From contig CP071496.1 in assembly GCA_017354895.1 (NCBI GenBank), forward strand, positions 3,286,001-3,350,000: a stretch of 64,000 nucleotides of DNA. The letters run 5' to 3'. This DNA comes from Podospora comata (taxonomy: Eukaryota > Ascomycota > Sordariomycetes > Sordariales > Podosporaceae). The notes under the pieces are model-generated. The model worked only from the letters and a program-made list of their open reading frames with translations, searched no databases and was not told where the DNA came from. The position numbers and the translations under genes are program-made. Of this stretch, positions 11,802 through 23,680 are shown piece by piece (position 1 is the stretch's first letter; each line of letters starts with the position of its first letter).

Positions 11802-14800
11802 GTTCAAGATGTGGGAATATCGAGTCCGTGGCAAGTTCTCGTACTGGGCCCCTGAACAGTTCTCAGAAGAGTGGGATTATGTCGAGGTACTGCCACACGA
11901 TATATTACCTCCAGACCACGTTGTTGCGGGAAAATATTCCTGGAAGCTCAATCTCTGGCAGGCCGCTCAGGTAAGCAACCATCTCAGCATTGATTACCTA
12001 CCGGTTGTTACTGTGACTAACCAAGTTCAACACCATTCAGTCTATGGTTACGCTTCTGACGGGAATGTACCCAGAGTCACCACCCATTCCCACATGGATG
12101 GAATTCGGTCAGGTGGAGGGATGGGGCTACGGTGCCTACGTCTTGGAAGGGTTGAAGCCATACGTTGACCCTCGCCTCACAAACATCTTGGCGCGCTGCA
12201 TGATGGAGAACCCGGATCACCGACCTGATATCGGCGAGCTGCAAGCCGAAATGGTGACCATATTGGGAGATTATCGACATCTCGGGCAGCAAGAAGGTAA
12301 CCCGGGCGAGACGGGCTGGACAAGGAACTGGCACAAAGCTCCATATGAGGAGCAGACACCATGGACAGATAGACAATTGCATGCATGGATAGATGAAGCT
12401 CTTTACCAACCCGCATCGGCGCCGGCTCCTGGTGTCCCCCCTCCGGCAGACGACGGGGGACTAATTCCAGCACAAATGGAGGATGCTCAAGTTAAAGACG
12501 TGCAACAAGAGTTGAGCGAGTCTCAGCGGGAAGAACTATTTGACAAGTGGGCCGACAGGAAGAGTCAGGCGTTTAAGGATAGGCTGCATGCCATGCAGGA
12601 GGCCCAAGCCATGAAGATGTACGAGAGATGGTGGAACCCAGCCCTGGAAAAGAAAGAGATGTACAAACGGCAAAAGGAATGGAAACGATGGCTCAAAACA
12701 AGACCTCCAGCTGAGCAAGAAGAAGTCGACGCGATGTCTCAAGCTGAGCAACAGGCCGCTTTCGAAAGCTGGCTCGCCAGGAGAGTGAGGGATGAAGAAC
12801 AGGAGAGGCGATTGCAGGCCTACATCAAGCACCGTGATTGGAAGCGGGAGTTCAATCTGCTCTGGGTTTCCAGGCCCGCCGACCACCCTCCAGAAACCTA
12901 CTACTCCTGGGTTTTGCAGATGGCCAAGATGGAAGCCACTCGGTCACACACGGATGCCTACATTGCCCACTGTGTTGAGCAGATCAACGACTATGTCAAG
13001 CAGCAGCATCAGGACATGATTTCCCAGCTCGACAAGAGGGCAGAGAGGCGTATTGCAGAACAGCGAGATATCATAAGACAATCGGGTCAGCCGGATCTGA
13101 CACCCCTGGAAATACAAGTGATAAGGCGTTACTACGATGAGGACATTCCGATATATCTTCCCACGCTGGGGACCAGTCTCTCAAGGCGTATCTACCGGCT
13201 GCAGAAGGAGATCTTTGGCCAAGACTGGCATATTGGGAAGTCCAGTCAGATGATCAGCCCATTCCGTTCGATTCCTTCCCTGGTGAATCAGGACAGAATC
13301 GTACCGTACAAGCACGACGACAATCCTCTTCCTAGCTCAAGCCCGCCACTGAGTCGCACTCCTACCCCGGATCCCACACGGTTGGATCCTACTCCTGGCG
13401 GAAGAGGAGGAGGAAAAGGAGATGACGACGACGACGACGATAGTGATGGTGGTGGTGATGGCGGAGCTGGTGGTGCAGCTGGCGCCAGTGGTCCTAGTGC
13501 AAGCGGAGGCGGTGGAAGAGGAGGAGCTCCTCCACCCTCTGTTAGTAACGACGATGATGGTGACGATGATGTTGGTATGGGTGGCCCTGCTCCGGCACCA
13601 AGCCTCAGGGACCAGTGTCAAGATTCAACCCAAATGCTCCCGTCTTCAACCCAAGTGCTCCTGTATTCTACCCCGGTCTGAGAGTGGCTCCACCTCCGAC
13701 TGGTCGCCGTGGCGGTCGCCGTGCTCCACCTCCGACCGATCGCCCAGCTCCCTCCGCGCCTCCACCCCCGCCTCCACCGGAGGTCGGCCCTTACGAAGTC
13801 GAGTTTCCTGCGCTTGGTACGCCAGGCCCAGTTGTCCCTAAGCGTGTGGTCACCACCCAGATTGGACAGAACGATGTCAAGGACGCCAGGAGAGCGCGGC
13901 GGGCGAACAACCGAAATCTCGATCGCGTTTCTGATCCAGGTGTTGGGCCTAGTACCGTTTCTGCAGCGGCCCCTCCGGCTATCACCATAACAGCCTCTAG
14001 TCCTACAGCTCCTCTAGCTGCTAGCCCTGCGGTTGCCATTATTCAGGAGCGGATGCAAGAAATGGGATTGGCAGGGCCAGCAGCACCACCACCTCAGCAC
14101 TTCCAGGCGCCCCATTTTGGAAATCCAATCCTTCCTATGCCGGAGTTGGAGAACCCCAGATTCGGAGCACCCATGCTGCCGCCCATCAAACAACCAGGAA
14201 CGGGACTATCGCTGTGGGACCCGGACGCAGCTCCAGCTCGATTCGCTGGGACCCTGCCGCCGGGCGTTCCGGTTCCGCCACAGTATCGACATCTTACCCA
14301 GCAACAGCCTCTTCCTCCCATGCCATTCCCATACGGTAACCCTCCCCAAGGCGCTTATGGTGGCCCTCCAGTAGCTGGTTCTTCGGTACCTGGTCCTTCA
14401 GCACCTGGTCAGCAAGGCCGCCCCCGAGGACGACGTCCACCATTTAAACCCGAACCTGGCAGAAACTTCATGCCACTTCCAGATGGAGGGCGCGTTGACC
14501 GTTGGGGAAATTGGTTCCATGATCCACAGACAACACCCCCTTATGTCTGGAGAGATCCTAAGATCCGACCTCGCTCACCTACGCCTCCCCCGCCGCCGCC
14601 TGGAATGGTTTTGCCCCCCTTCCCAAACTGGGACTCACCTTGGCTGGATTTTGTGTACCCTAGGGACTACGTCGCTCCGCTTGTGAATGGACAACCGCCG
14701 ACGCCCAAGACGAAGTACGATCAGTACCAGAAGCAGAGAAGGGAAGAGGCAGACAAGGTCAGGGAAGAGGATGCGCGAAGGAAGAAGGAGAAAAAGGCAC

Positions 14801-15977
14801 GTGAAGAGCAAAGGGCTGTCATGCAGGCTAGACATCAACAACGCTTGAGGGAAAGGCAGAGACAGAACCAAGATTACCAGCCTCCGGATGAAGGCGAAGG
14901 CGAGATTTCTCCTAGGTCACTACAAGCCTTCCGAGTCTGGAAAAAGAAGAACAAGCGGGCGGAAAGAGTACAGGACGCGAGAAGGGAGAGGGTCCTGGAG
15001 TGAGGGAGAGGGTCCTGGAGTGAGGGAGGGAAATTGAGAGGGAAAGACGAATGGAAGAACTGCCTCCGCCCCCGCCGCCCAACTCACCTGACGCGTTGGA
15101 TTTCCAGAGAAGATTATGAGAGGTCTTACAACGACGTGCCGACAGAGCGCAGGCGGCAGCAGAACGAAGGGCCACGATAGCGGATGCACAATGGAGATTG
15201 GAGATGGAGCGTGACCATGACCCCGCGAACATCGACCGAACCAAGGTTGGTCCTCCCCCACAGTTACCTCCTCCTCGCCCGGTCACCCCCCTGCAAGGGA
15301 GCCCAATTTCACCACCATCACAAAGGGCTGGACGGTTCGGGCCTGTTGGTCAAGACCGCGTTAAACACGATCCCGACAGTGATATGGAGGGCCGGCCTCC
15401 ACCGCCGAGAAGGGAGCGCTGGTGGCATACCAGATCTCCATACAATCAGGGAGACCGCAACTGGATGCAATCTAGCTCGTCGGACGAGGATGACAACACC
15501 ATCCTCAGATCCCCAGGTTGGTTTCGACGAAGGCAACCACAAGAACGGGCTCTGGATGCCAGAAGGCAAGGCGACAGGCTGCTGTCTGGTCGAGTCAGAC
15601 CCCAACCCGAACGCAGACCCCTGCTCTCGCGCTTGGTAGACTTCAGCACGGCCATCACGTCCCCGCCTCGGCCCGGACGTTGGGGTGTAATCGGCGCAAT
15701 TGATGGATGGTCGAGGAACCCGGGCAGAACCTCCAACGAGACCGGGAGCCCATCGCGGCGGCGGAGGGACTCGGGAGCGCCAGGGCGGAATCTAGGCGTG
15801 GATATCGATGCACTGCCTCGGATTGAATCACGTACCCAGACGGCGAGACCACCGCTCGTACCGTTTGGGAGACCATGGGTATCGCTGCAGCGGCAGCAGC
15901 ATCGGCAACGTCAGCAGCAGCAAGGGGGTCAGCAGCAGCAGGGAGATCAGGACGTGGTTATGACGGACGTAGATTAA
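11802..15977 (+). pseudogene. Kinase-like C-lobe plus proline-rich protein, N-terminus missing, interrupted
   Basis: After an acceptor at 11800-11801 the sequence reads KMWEYRVRGKFSYWAPEQF and VAGKYSWKLNLWQAAQ. Exon 2 (12041-13540) continues SMVTLLTGMYPE...NILARCMMENPDHRPD. This is the APE-to-HRPD part of a protein kinase fold; the glycine loop, HRD and DFG are absent and the minisatellite lies in their place. A charged helical region (12500-13050), an Asp/Gly-rich linker and, after a 68-bp intron (13541-13608), a Pro-rich region follow. The frame stops at TGA 15001-15003. The sense then resumes after a 20-bp duplication, meets TGA 15118-15120, and runs to 15977 with Gln-rich repeats and VVMTDVD. 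Both TGA sit where Arg (CGA) fits. It may instead be two genes. Confidence 0.6.
14984..15023 (+). repeat. Perfect 20-bp tandem duplication at the first stop
   Basis: Two identical 20-bp copies (14984-15003 and 15004-15023) both end in GAGTGA. The duplication shifts the downstream frame. With only one copy, the upstream and downstream frames would agree apart from the TGA, so the stop was probably present before the duplication. Confidence 0.95.
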
Positions 15978-17059
15978 AATAATTCGAGCTCCACCATCCG
16001 ACCGCCGCGTCGTTGAGCGGGTGGTGTTCCTGACAAGTATTGCAGTCAGTTGAGGGCAGATGCCTTTGGCAAAAAATGGCGCTGGTTAGGGAGTTTTCTG
16101 GGTTGGTATTGTCGGAATGCTGTTTGACAGGATTTGGAAACAGGATTGGAAAAGAGACTTCCGATAGGGTCTGCTTGGAATTACGGGGTTTCTTTAGCAA
16201 TTATCTACGTATTTAGATCCATAAATTGTTTCTCCCAGTCTTTCACTCACTCCCCGCCGTTTTGATAACGCAGGTGCTTATTGTCAATGACGACAGTGGT
16301 TTCGGTCGTCGAAGTGGCCTCTCGGCAATCCTGCGCACAGACCGCTACTGTTTACTTTTCTACTTTTCCAAGGGGCTCTCAGGGGTAATGTGGACCGCCT
16401 TGCCAACCCTAACCCTGCCTCCAGGTTAATGTTACACTTCCTCCCATCAGCTGTTGTCTGAAACCTAAATCAAGTTGGAAGATCTTCCATCTCACATCAA
16501 AGACTACGACTGGTGTTAAAAGTCTCGTGGTGCATAAAGCTGATCCTAGCAATGTATTCCTGTCGTACCTTTGATTCCTTCCTTCACCCCATTCAATATA
16601 AGTACCTGTTTACTAGTGTTAAGGGCCTACGTCTGGGTAGAGGCGTAGGTTGCAGGTAAAAATATTGAACTGTCGGATGAAGAAAAGACGGAAGAAAAGG
16701 CAGATGAAATATATCACCCACCTCACAATGTCTTCTCATACCTCCCAAGGCCTGCGAACTTCCTCTGCAAAGCGCACGAAATATCCACTAAAACTATCCG
16801 AACCTCCTCGTATTTCCTCCTATCTCCTTCAAACTCCTGCATCCCACGTTAATCGCAAGCCACGTCAAACGCTAAATAACCCTAACCCGGGTATCATCCC
16901 ATAACAGCCAGCAGAAAGCCACAGCAAATCCTACTCGTTGACGGATCCATCACCCACGGGAATCCTCATCTGTTCTCTCTTGGATTAATTCTCTCCAAGC
17001 CTCTTGCTTTGCCGCAGACCTTGATTCCTAAATCCCGCTATTCTGAAGACCAAGACGTT
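15978..17059. other. Intergenic region
   Basis: No supported gene. A short inverted repeat (CTACGTCTGGGTAGAGGCGTAG) lies near 16627-16648. A phrase readable as ILLVDGSITHGN near 16927-16963 could be the relic of an enzyme gene, but no frame supports it. Confidence 0.4.
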
Positions 17060-17616
17060 CTAAATATATTGCGAGTCAACATATATTCCGACATAAAACT
17101 GAACCTCCTCATGTCTCGAACCAAATGTGAAAAGTGAAATACCTTTAAGAAGACTAATAGCGATATCAAGATAAAAGTGCAAGACCGCATCATCAAACAT
17201 GATGGCCCAAGGCTCAGCCTCCGCAAGATCCTTCAAAGCTCTGTTAGGTCGCTGAGTTGTTCCGGCTTGCCCGTTCTGGACCTCCAGACGAAGGCGGACG
17301 TCCTCATTGGCGACGGGCTTGAGAGAATAGTACAGTCCCATGTACTCTGGCATGTCCGTGGTGGGTTGCATGGTGTGGGGCAGCTTTGTCCTGACTACAC
17401 GGGTACACTGGTCAGCGAACTCAGTGTCGGAGGCAGTCGTTCGGATTACATACGTATGTCTTGGATAAGATTTCGTTGGTGAACAATCGCGGCGCGTCTC
17501 CGGACTTGCTCCTCTCGAGAGTGGCCAAGGCGTGGAACTGGTTTGTCTTCAAGAAGATCGAAATCTTTGGGATCAAGTTCCCATCGATCAGAAGGGCCAC
17601 GGTCGGGACGGCACAT
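17060..17616 (-). CDS. Hypothetical protein (165 aa), two exons
   Basis: On the minus strand, exon 1 is 17616-17454 and exon 2 is 17394-17060. The 59-bp intron starts GTATGT, has a CTGAC branch and ends GTGTAG; phase agrees (163 + 335 nt). The protein starts MCRPDRGPSDRWELDPKD, contains RLGHSREEQVRRRAAI, then MPEYMGLYYSLKPV and AEPWAIMFDDAVLHFYLD. The 3' end is less certain, since another intron could begin near LLKG. The frame is also open upstream to an ATG at 17793. I recognise no family. Confidence 0.5.
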
Positions 17617-18512
17617 TTTTGTTATCGGGCTCGTGAGGTTATTGTAGGTGTACTGTCTTGTGATGTTCGTGAGATATCGCGAAGTGTAGAGAAGTTTGCG
17701 AGGTGTGCGAGAAGAAAAGGTCGACCAGACTGTCGCATTGTTCGGATGAGGTTGTGGGATATTTCTCAATAAGTTATGTTTCCCACTCAGCATTAAGCCC
17801 GTATACCCCAGACCTTTCGGCGCCTAAAACCATATTCTATAGCGGCAGTAGGTGTCAAACCTACTGGAGATTCTAAATGACAAGGTAGATCATGCTGGAG
17901 AGTCCTGATAGCTTCGTGATTCAAGATCATTAGGTGCCGTTATGTGCTACGATCGTGGAAGTACTGCCCCAATTCTCTGATGGAAAGCTGTAAGAATGAC
18001 CGCCGTGTTGGTAACCTAAAGCTTCATTTTATCAACTGTCATTGTGGGCAGCGGTTCCCCAAACTTCCGCATATCCAACTGTCATGTGACCCTTGTAACC
18101 TCATCCGGTGTAAGTTTAAGCGTGACTGAAACAAATATTAGTCGCGCGGGATCTTCTTGTAATAGTCAAGGATTGAACCTACCCTGGAGAACTAAGAAGC
18201 TGAGTTCACAATAGATCCGCAGAACCTTGTCGCCAGCACGGTGGGCGAGGCAGCGCCTTTGGGCGAAGGACTCAAAAACCTCTGATCCCTTGCTGTTTCG
18301 TTGGTGGACCTCCTCAGGTGTTGTGTGGGCCAGCCCACCTGGTTGGCCTATGCTTTCCAAGCTCACCTTCTTCTTCTGCTCCGGTTGTTGGCTCGGCTTC
18401 ACCTATCACCAATTCAACCACTTTTGCCTCAGTTCACCAGTTGCCTCACTTCCACAACAGGGCCTGTGATCGTTAAATTTGAGCCGAATTAAGACATCTT
18501 CGATTACCAGAT
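17617..18512. other. Intergenic region
   Basis: Only short unsupported ORFs are present. GTGGGCCAGCCCACCTGG at about 18326-18343 can form a weak hairpin. Confidence 0.4.
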
Positions 18513-18881
18513 TTACCATCTTCTTGCCGAGAGCGTCACGATCTGGCCCTGGCTCTGGGAAGGAAGACGGGAAATCCTCAACTGTTTAGAAAGCGGTTGG
18601 AGTTCATCTTGTTGGCAATAAGAGAAATGGTACATGAGGAGATGACTGAATAACAAAACAGAAGGAAAGGGAAAAAAGAAAAGGGGAAAGGCCTCATTCT
18701 TCGACATGGTGTCAAGAACATCTTGACGTTTGAGGGATTCGTAGCGAATGCGTCTGGCATTCCGGCGGTTCCAAACCACCGGCTCCAATGAGTATTCATT
18801 CAGATTAAACTCGCGCGAATGTTCTAGCGTCAGTCCGCGGACGAACGGGTGTTCCAAGAGATCCTCGTCATCGTGTATCAT
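18513..18881 (-). CDS. Small ORF, related to the ORF at 19947-20150
   Basis: The minus-strand ORF starts MIHDDEDLLEHPFVRG and continues EFNLNEYSLEPVVWNRRNAR. It is clearly related to the ORF 1.1 kb away that starts MIDDDEDLVENL and has DFNLNQHSWEPAVWNRH. Similarity also extends upstream into noncoding DNA (CTGAGAATAGT), with a TTCTCAG acceptor just before each start, which suggests a 5' intron in both. The C-terminal half is low-complexity and may not be coding. Function unknown. A real small duplicated gene or two relics are both possible. Confidence 0.35.
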   Translation of the reverse strand: MIHDDEDLLEHPFVRGLTLEHSREFNLNEYSLEPVVWNRRNARRIRYESLKRQDVLDTMSKNEAFPLFFFPFPSVLLFSHLLMYHFSYCQQDELQPLSKQLRISRLPSQSQGQIVTLSARRW

Positions 18882-19010
18882 TGCGAGGTATCCAGCTGAG
18901 AATAGTAAGGTACTGTGATGTGCCGAATGCCCAGGTACCTGGCAAATGATTGTGATGGTTCTGATATCGAGAAAGGCGGGTTTTTTGTGGAAGAACGCGA
19001 GATCAGCCAC

Positions 19011-19946
19011 TCAATATATGATGATCTGACAAAACGCTGAGAGCAACCAGAGGCTGTGGGCCTGACGAAAGACGGCTACCTATACTTCAACCCATGATGT
19101 CCCTTGTCAGGGTGAAGCAATTCACGACAGAGGACCAATTCACTCTGCCGAGCAGCGAATATGTGTTTGACCACGTCCGCCCCTCTCAACCATCTCCAGC
19201 TTGACCTCCTAAGCAACTGAAAACCAAACACAACTATCATTATCAGGTCGCATTACAGGTAGCCAGAGTCTAGCGTGGTTCACGCTTGACAGGCAAAGTT
19301 TGAAATGCCATGAGAAGAAGGCTGAACATCCGGAACGCATAGAACACGTAGAATATTGGCTTTTGAGCTGTAGGTGGAGCTATGACCTATCCCCGGCTCC
19401 GAGCTCCACGTCGTTCATAAAGAGACGCCAGGCAGGTTGTCGTATTTCCAGGATATCTTGGCTATCCAGAATTCCCTTCCACAAACGCCGGTCTGTTTAT
19501 TCGTTGCCCGAGTTCCCGTGCCGCGACCTGTTGTACAAGCTTGTCAATCTCCTCGATCTCAAGGTGGAGAATTGCTGCAATATAAATTAGCCGCCTGTAA
19601 TGAATGACGTTTAGAGAGAAATAAATCTAAAGCTTACAAGGGATAATGACGAAACTCATATCTTAATAAATACATAGCACCTTGTGGCCAACTTGACCGG
19701 CAAGGCAGCGTGATTCGGCCCGGGATCCCACCGCCTTGGTTCCTTGCCGCTTTGTCGGTATCCCCCCTCTGTAGCCGTTCGTGCTGAGGAGGAAAAGAGT
19801 ATTCTTGAAAACCAGATAACGTTAAGTCATCTCTCGTCCAAGTTTGTCCCGTTCAAATCCAGGTTCTGGAAAGCTTGACGGAAAGGCCTCGACTGGTTGG
19901 GAGATCCGGTGAGCTTGTGTCCTTCCGGCACCAAGAGTTATAATTG
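19011..19946. other. Intergenic region between the two related ORFs
   Basis: No supported gene. The ORF at 19300-19590 (plus) has no recognisable features. Confidence 0.35.
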
Positions 19947-20150
19947 TCAATTCCTACTTCTCTGAAGAGTGGCTAAAAGCTCTCGGCGCTCTACAGCGTG
20001 CTGGCGCACGCGATTGGAACTGTGACGGTTCCACACCGCTGGCTCCCACGAGTGCTGGTTGAGGTTGAAGTCGGGAGAGTGGTCCGGTGATGCCTCGGTG
20101 CGTCTGCAGAGAAATAGGTTCTCCACAAGATCTTCGTCGTCGTCGATCAT
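19947..20150 (-). CDS. Small ORF (67 aa), paralogue of the ORF at 18513-18881
   Basis: The frame runs MIDDDEDLVENLFLCRR ... ELLATLQRSRN and ends in TGA. Its acidic start and the EPAVWNRH motif match the neighbour. Upstream on the same strand, blocks near 20320-20345 resemble those near 19035-19065, so the duplicated unit is longer than the ORF. No family recognised. Confidence 0.4.
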   Translation of the reverse strand: MIDDDEDLVENLFLCRRTEASPDHSPDFNLNQHSWEPAVWNRHSSNRVRQHAVERRELLATLQRSRN

Positions 20151-20156
20151 GGTGAA

Positions 20157-21160
20157 TTACCGGCTGAGAATAGTTGGATCAGATACTGACTTTGTGTATA
20201 TGTATCTATGGGCGTTATGGATGGTGGGAAAGGTGAGTCGTCTGCAGAAGTCAGAGAACGGCGTCGAACAAGTAGCTAAATAGAAAAAGATCAGGCAAAA
20301 GCCCTGGGACCAACCAGAGCGTGTGGGGCTGGAGAAAGGTGGGCATACCTCATCCCGCGACGTCTGAGCAATTGACCACTGGTAATTCTGGAGCAGCCAG
20401 GACCGCAATTGAATCCGAGAAGTGAGTATTTGTGCGGGGACTTCGAAGATAGAACTCACCAACCCAGATCGGAAATCAATACCACCCCAGAGCATGATAC
20501 GACTATTCACCCGTTGCTACAGGTGCCAAATAATATGGAACATACGCCATCAGTCACACTAACTACTTCGGCTGGCCAGTGGTGCCAGGGCTCTTTGAGC
20601 CAACATCCAACGCAGATATCACGAGTAGGTTTGATGGTGAAGAAGGGTCGATTGCAACACAAACAGAACCTATATAGAGAGGATCCAAACCAAGACCTCA
20701 AAGAGCTTGATTCGCAGCACCCAATGGCTGGTTTGTATCATACCAATCGCCGTCCTCTTCCGCCAACGCCCTTGGCAGTTCCCATCCCAACACCATCATC
20801 TCGACCTGGTGGCGAATATAGTCGATGGTCTTCACATCAATACGTTGGACAACTAGACCAAGATGAGAAATGTCAGCATAGAGCACAAAGGCTTAATATA
20901 GGTAACCATCGCGAGAACTAACCCTGCACAGAAACAAGGCACACCTCGTAAAACCGCACCATGACCGGCTTTCGAGGCCCAACACCGGCGACGGGCAAAG
21001 TCTCGAGTTGCGAGGAAGTTACGGGCTGTCTGACGCAGGTTGTACGGATATGGCTCATCGAGCTGCAGTGAAACAGCTTCGAGGGACAAGCTCCCAAATG
21101 TGCTGTAAAGCCCGAGATGGCCAGCGTCGTCAGGAGGAAGGGTAGATGGAAGGCTTTCAA
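20157..21160 (-). other. Possible decayed gene of unknown function
   Basis: Minus-strand ORFs in different frames look protein-like. One begins MKAFHLPFLLTTLAISGFTA. Another has LDEPYPYNLRQTARNFLATR. A third has QRIDVKTIDYIRHQVEMMVL. A hydrophobic start and membrane-like stretches suggest a membrane protein. No consistent set of splice sites joins them, so it is either decayed or wrongly read. Confidence 0.3.
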
Positions 21161-21528
21161 CTGTAGATAAAGATGAGAGTCAGCGCTGTGGCCTTCGAGT
21201 TATTTTTGTATGAGATAAAAAGAGAACCAAGTTTCACTGTTGGCTTCAAGCCTCGCGACCTCGCGGCGGTGCTGTCTTTCAGTCTCACATGGTCAGCGGG
21301 CCTCCTGGTGACTCTGGTGAGGGCACCTGCGGCGTCGAGCCATGACTTTCGGGATCGCTGTACCCCAGTGGCAGGGGATATGTCACACCTCATTCAAGCA
21401 ACGAAGACTTCTCTCAAGTGCGTGACTGGTCTGATCAAGCTACTCTGTAGAAGTTCAGTCATGTTCAAAGTCGACTGCGAGCTCGTGGTATTACAAACAA
21501 CCACAGGAAAACATGACATGATTCCAAT
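21161..21528. other. Intergenic region
   Basis: No supported gene; it lies downstream of the metallo-beta-lactamase-fold gene. Confidence 0.35.
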
Positions 21529-23073
21529 TCAAACCAAAATACTCTCCCCCTGATTCACCGCTAGAAACATCTTGTCCTCAATGCCTTCATCATGTTTGCC
21601 ATCCCACCCTCTCCCAAACCCAACTCCCTGCCTCTCACACGCCCATTCCAAGCCGCCCAGAGTCTTCAAAACCTCCTCTGGCTCGGTAGCAAACGTCCCC
21701 CAATGCAATCCCACCGCCACCGCTTTCCCTTTCCCGCCCTCAGTCATCTCCTTGAACACCCGTACAGCATCCCAAGGAGGCATATGGTTTGCCCCAGTCA
21801 CACCCTGTGTATGCCTCGGCATAGGATTGCCCCAGTCCGGCATCCACGTTGTAAAGCTTCTCAGATAAGCAAACGATGCGCCAACACTGATCGGCAAGAG
21901 TAGAAGATCTGGCGGGCCGATGCTATCGCTGATCTCTTTGAACGCTGGACATGGTGGGTAATCCTCTGGTTTTTCCTTTTCTGCTGGCGGTAGCGGATCA
22001 CCCCTCTTCCAATTCGTCGGTGGCAAAGGTGGCCATGCAGGATCGGTGTGGAACTGATACCCGGTATCCCCCCCAAAGAACACCCTATACAGCTCCTCCC
22101 CGTCTCCAGATTGGAGGTCCTCCACCATCCAACTAGCCCACAAGCTCCCATTCGGTTCCCCAGACTTGCCGCTCCCTGATCTCCAACAGTTGTGCTGTGC
22201 GGGTGTGCACCAGACCTTCACACTCTCTTGCGTCAGTCCCGTCAACGCGACATTATCCCACCAATCCATCTCCACCACCCTCTCCTTCGGCAAACCCCAC
22301 AAATCAACCATCATCTTTCCTATCCCCAACGGCACAAAAAACCTCACCCTGTCCTTGTTATTTTCCCAAATCCCCATGACAGACTCTTGATCAAGATGGT
22401 CATAGTGGTTATGACTAATCAATACTGCATCAATCCGAGGTAAATCCCCCACTTGACACGGCGGTTGGTACGTCCGAATCGGCCCAAAGTACTCGCTTGG
22501 GGAACACCGCTGGGAGAAAATGGGATCAAACACGACGCTAACACCAGACGAAAGCTGTAGCAGCATCGAGGCATGTCCCAACCAAGTAACCTTTGCCTTC
22601 TTCCCAACCGGACAAGGCGTAAAATCAGGCTTCTGCACCGTAAGCAGTCTTGCAGCCTTTGACGCGGCAGACTCAGGGTTGGAGAGATCACTATAGCTCG
22701 GCTGTGATATCGGCGGGATTTGTCTGGCGGGAAGAGCGTACGAAGCCGCGAGAGGAATGCAAGGATCTGTGTCAGGACCCCACTGAAAACTGGCGAGCAT
22801 CTCCGACTTGGTGGGCTTGTGCCACGAGGGCCAGGGGTTTTGGAAGCCGATGATCTCGCGCTTTTGGTCGACTTGTTTCTTTTTGTCGAGAGTTGAGATG
22901 TGGCCTTTGTGGGTGACCTCTTCCTGGGATGGGCCGCCGAAGGAGAGTGAGGGGAAGAATGAGGGCCATGTTGAGCCGGGGCTTTTGGCCGGGTTAAGTA
23001 TTGGGGCGAGGATGTGATGTTTTGGCGGTTTTTCTAGCCCAGGGAGGCTGGTTATGGGGCTGATGTCGAGCAT
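21529..23073 (-). CDS. NAPE-PLD/FMP30-like metallo-beta-lactamase-fold hydrolase
   Basis: A single open frame of 514 aa has no introns. The core reads KVTWLGHASMLLQL, then VVFDPIFSQRC, then ISHNHYDHLD, the HxHxDH metal site. Later come YRVFFGGDTGY and GLHWGTF, giving further metal ligands of this superfamily. The order and length match the N-acyl-phosphatidylethanolamine phospholipase D-like group that includes yeast Fmp30, a mitochondrial protein. The likely reaction is phosphodiester hydrolysis of an N-acylated phospholipid; this is family knowledge, not shown here. The N-terminal 130 residues are Pro-rich and weakly basic. It diverges from the cupin gene across a 607-bp spacer. The frame is clean. 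Confidence 0.88.
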   Translation of the reverse strand: MLDISPITSLPGLEKPPKHHILAPILNPAKSPGSTWPSFFPSLSFGGPSQEEVTHKGHISTLDKKKQVDQKREIIGFQNPWPSWHKPTKSEMLASFQWGPDTDPCIPLAASYALPARQIPPISQPSYSDLSNPESAASKAARLLTVQKPDFTPCPVGKKAKVTWLGHASMLLQLSSGVSVVFDPIFSQRCSPSEYFGPIRTYQPPCQVGDLPRIDAVLISHNHYDHLDQESVMGIWENNKDRVRFFVPLGIGKMMVDLWGLPKERVVEMDWWDNVALTGLTQESVKVWCTPAQHNCWRSGSGKSGEPNGSLWASWMVEDLQSGDGEELYRVFFGGDTGYQFHTDPAWPPLPPTNWKRGDPLPPAEKEKPEDYPPCPAFKEISDSIGPPDLLLLPISVGASFAYLRSFTTWMPDWGNPMPRHTQGVTGANHMPPWDAVRVFKEMTEGGKGKAVAVGLHWGTFATEPEEVLKTLGGLEWACERQGVGFGRGWDGKHDEGIEDKMFLAVNQGESILV

Positions 23074-23680
23074 CTTATGTGAGCTATGATGTTAGCGTGG
23101 CGACGGGTTAAACGGTGAAGAGAGACTTGGAGTGAGTTGAGGTTGTGAAGTTTGAGCAACATGAGATGACGTCAGCCGCAGTGGCTTGGCATCGCCGATA
23201 ACCAATCCGGTCCTTATCTTTATCGCGATGCATGAATTTCAGCCACAAACTCCAATCTTGGTATTGCTCAGAGCTGTCACTGAGCAGACATGAATATAAT
23301 AAGGTAGCTCGCAGAACGCGTTGAACGTGTTCGCGTACCCTTGACGGGTGATGTTAAAACAAGCTTTATCGGGTGGGGTTCGGGTTGGTTTTCAACCCGC
23401 TGGAGCCGCAGACCCTTGGCCCTGTCGCTCAGTTCGTGAAGGCTACGACATGACCGGGAAAGCAGATAGGCCGGCCTTGAAACGGAAGCCAATGTGGTAG
23501 CTTCTCCATAAATCGGCGCCATGGTGGTTGACACAGCAGATCCTAGCGGACCGGAATCAGCGGACCCCAACGTGGGGTTGATCCGTTGCACCAAGTGACC
23601 TCTTGGTACATAACCTCCACCTCCCAGCACTTTGACGCCTCCTTTCCCGCTCCCTCCCCACGAGTGGCACTTGTGCTTGC
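23074..23680. other. Divergent promoter region
   Basis: It separates two divergently transcribed genes and must hold both promoters. A TGACGTCA element (CRE-like octamer, as ATGACGTCAG) lies at about 23166-23174. No gene seen. Confidence 0.4.

Noticed and set aside
15111-15180. Intron joining the kinase-like ORF to the downstream part (GTGAGG at 15000 to TTCCAG)
   Set aside because: The resulting frame ends at a TAG near 15178 and misses the natural-looking helical segment.
16860-16895. Telomere-like TAACCCTAACCC
   Set aside because: Only two units, embedded in unique sequence.
20409-20921. 170-residue plus-strand ORF
   Set aside because: No domain and low-complexity composition; the opposite strand shows more protein-like segments.
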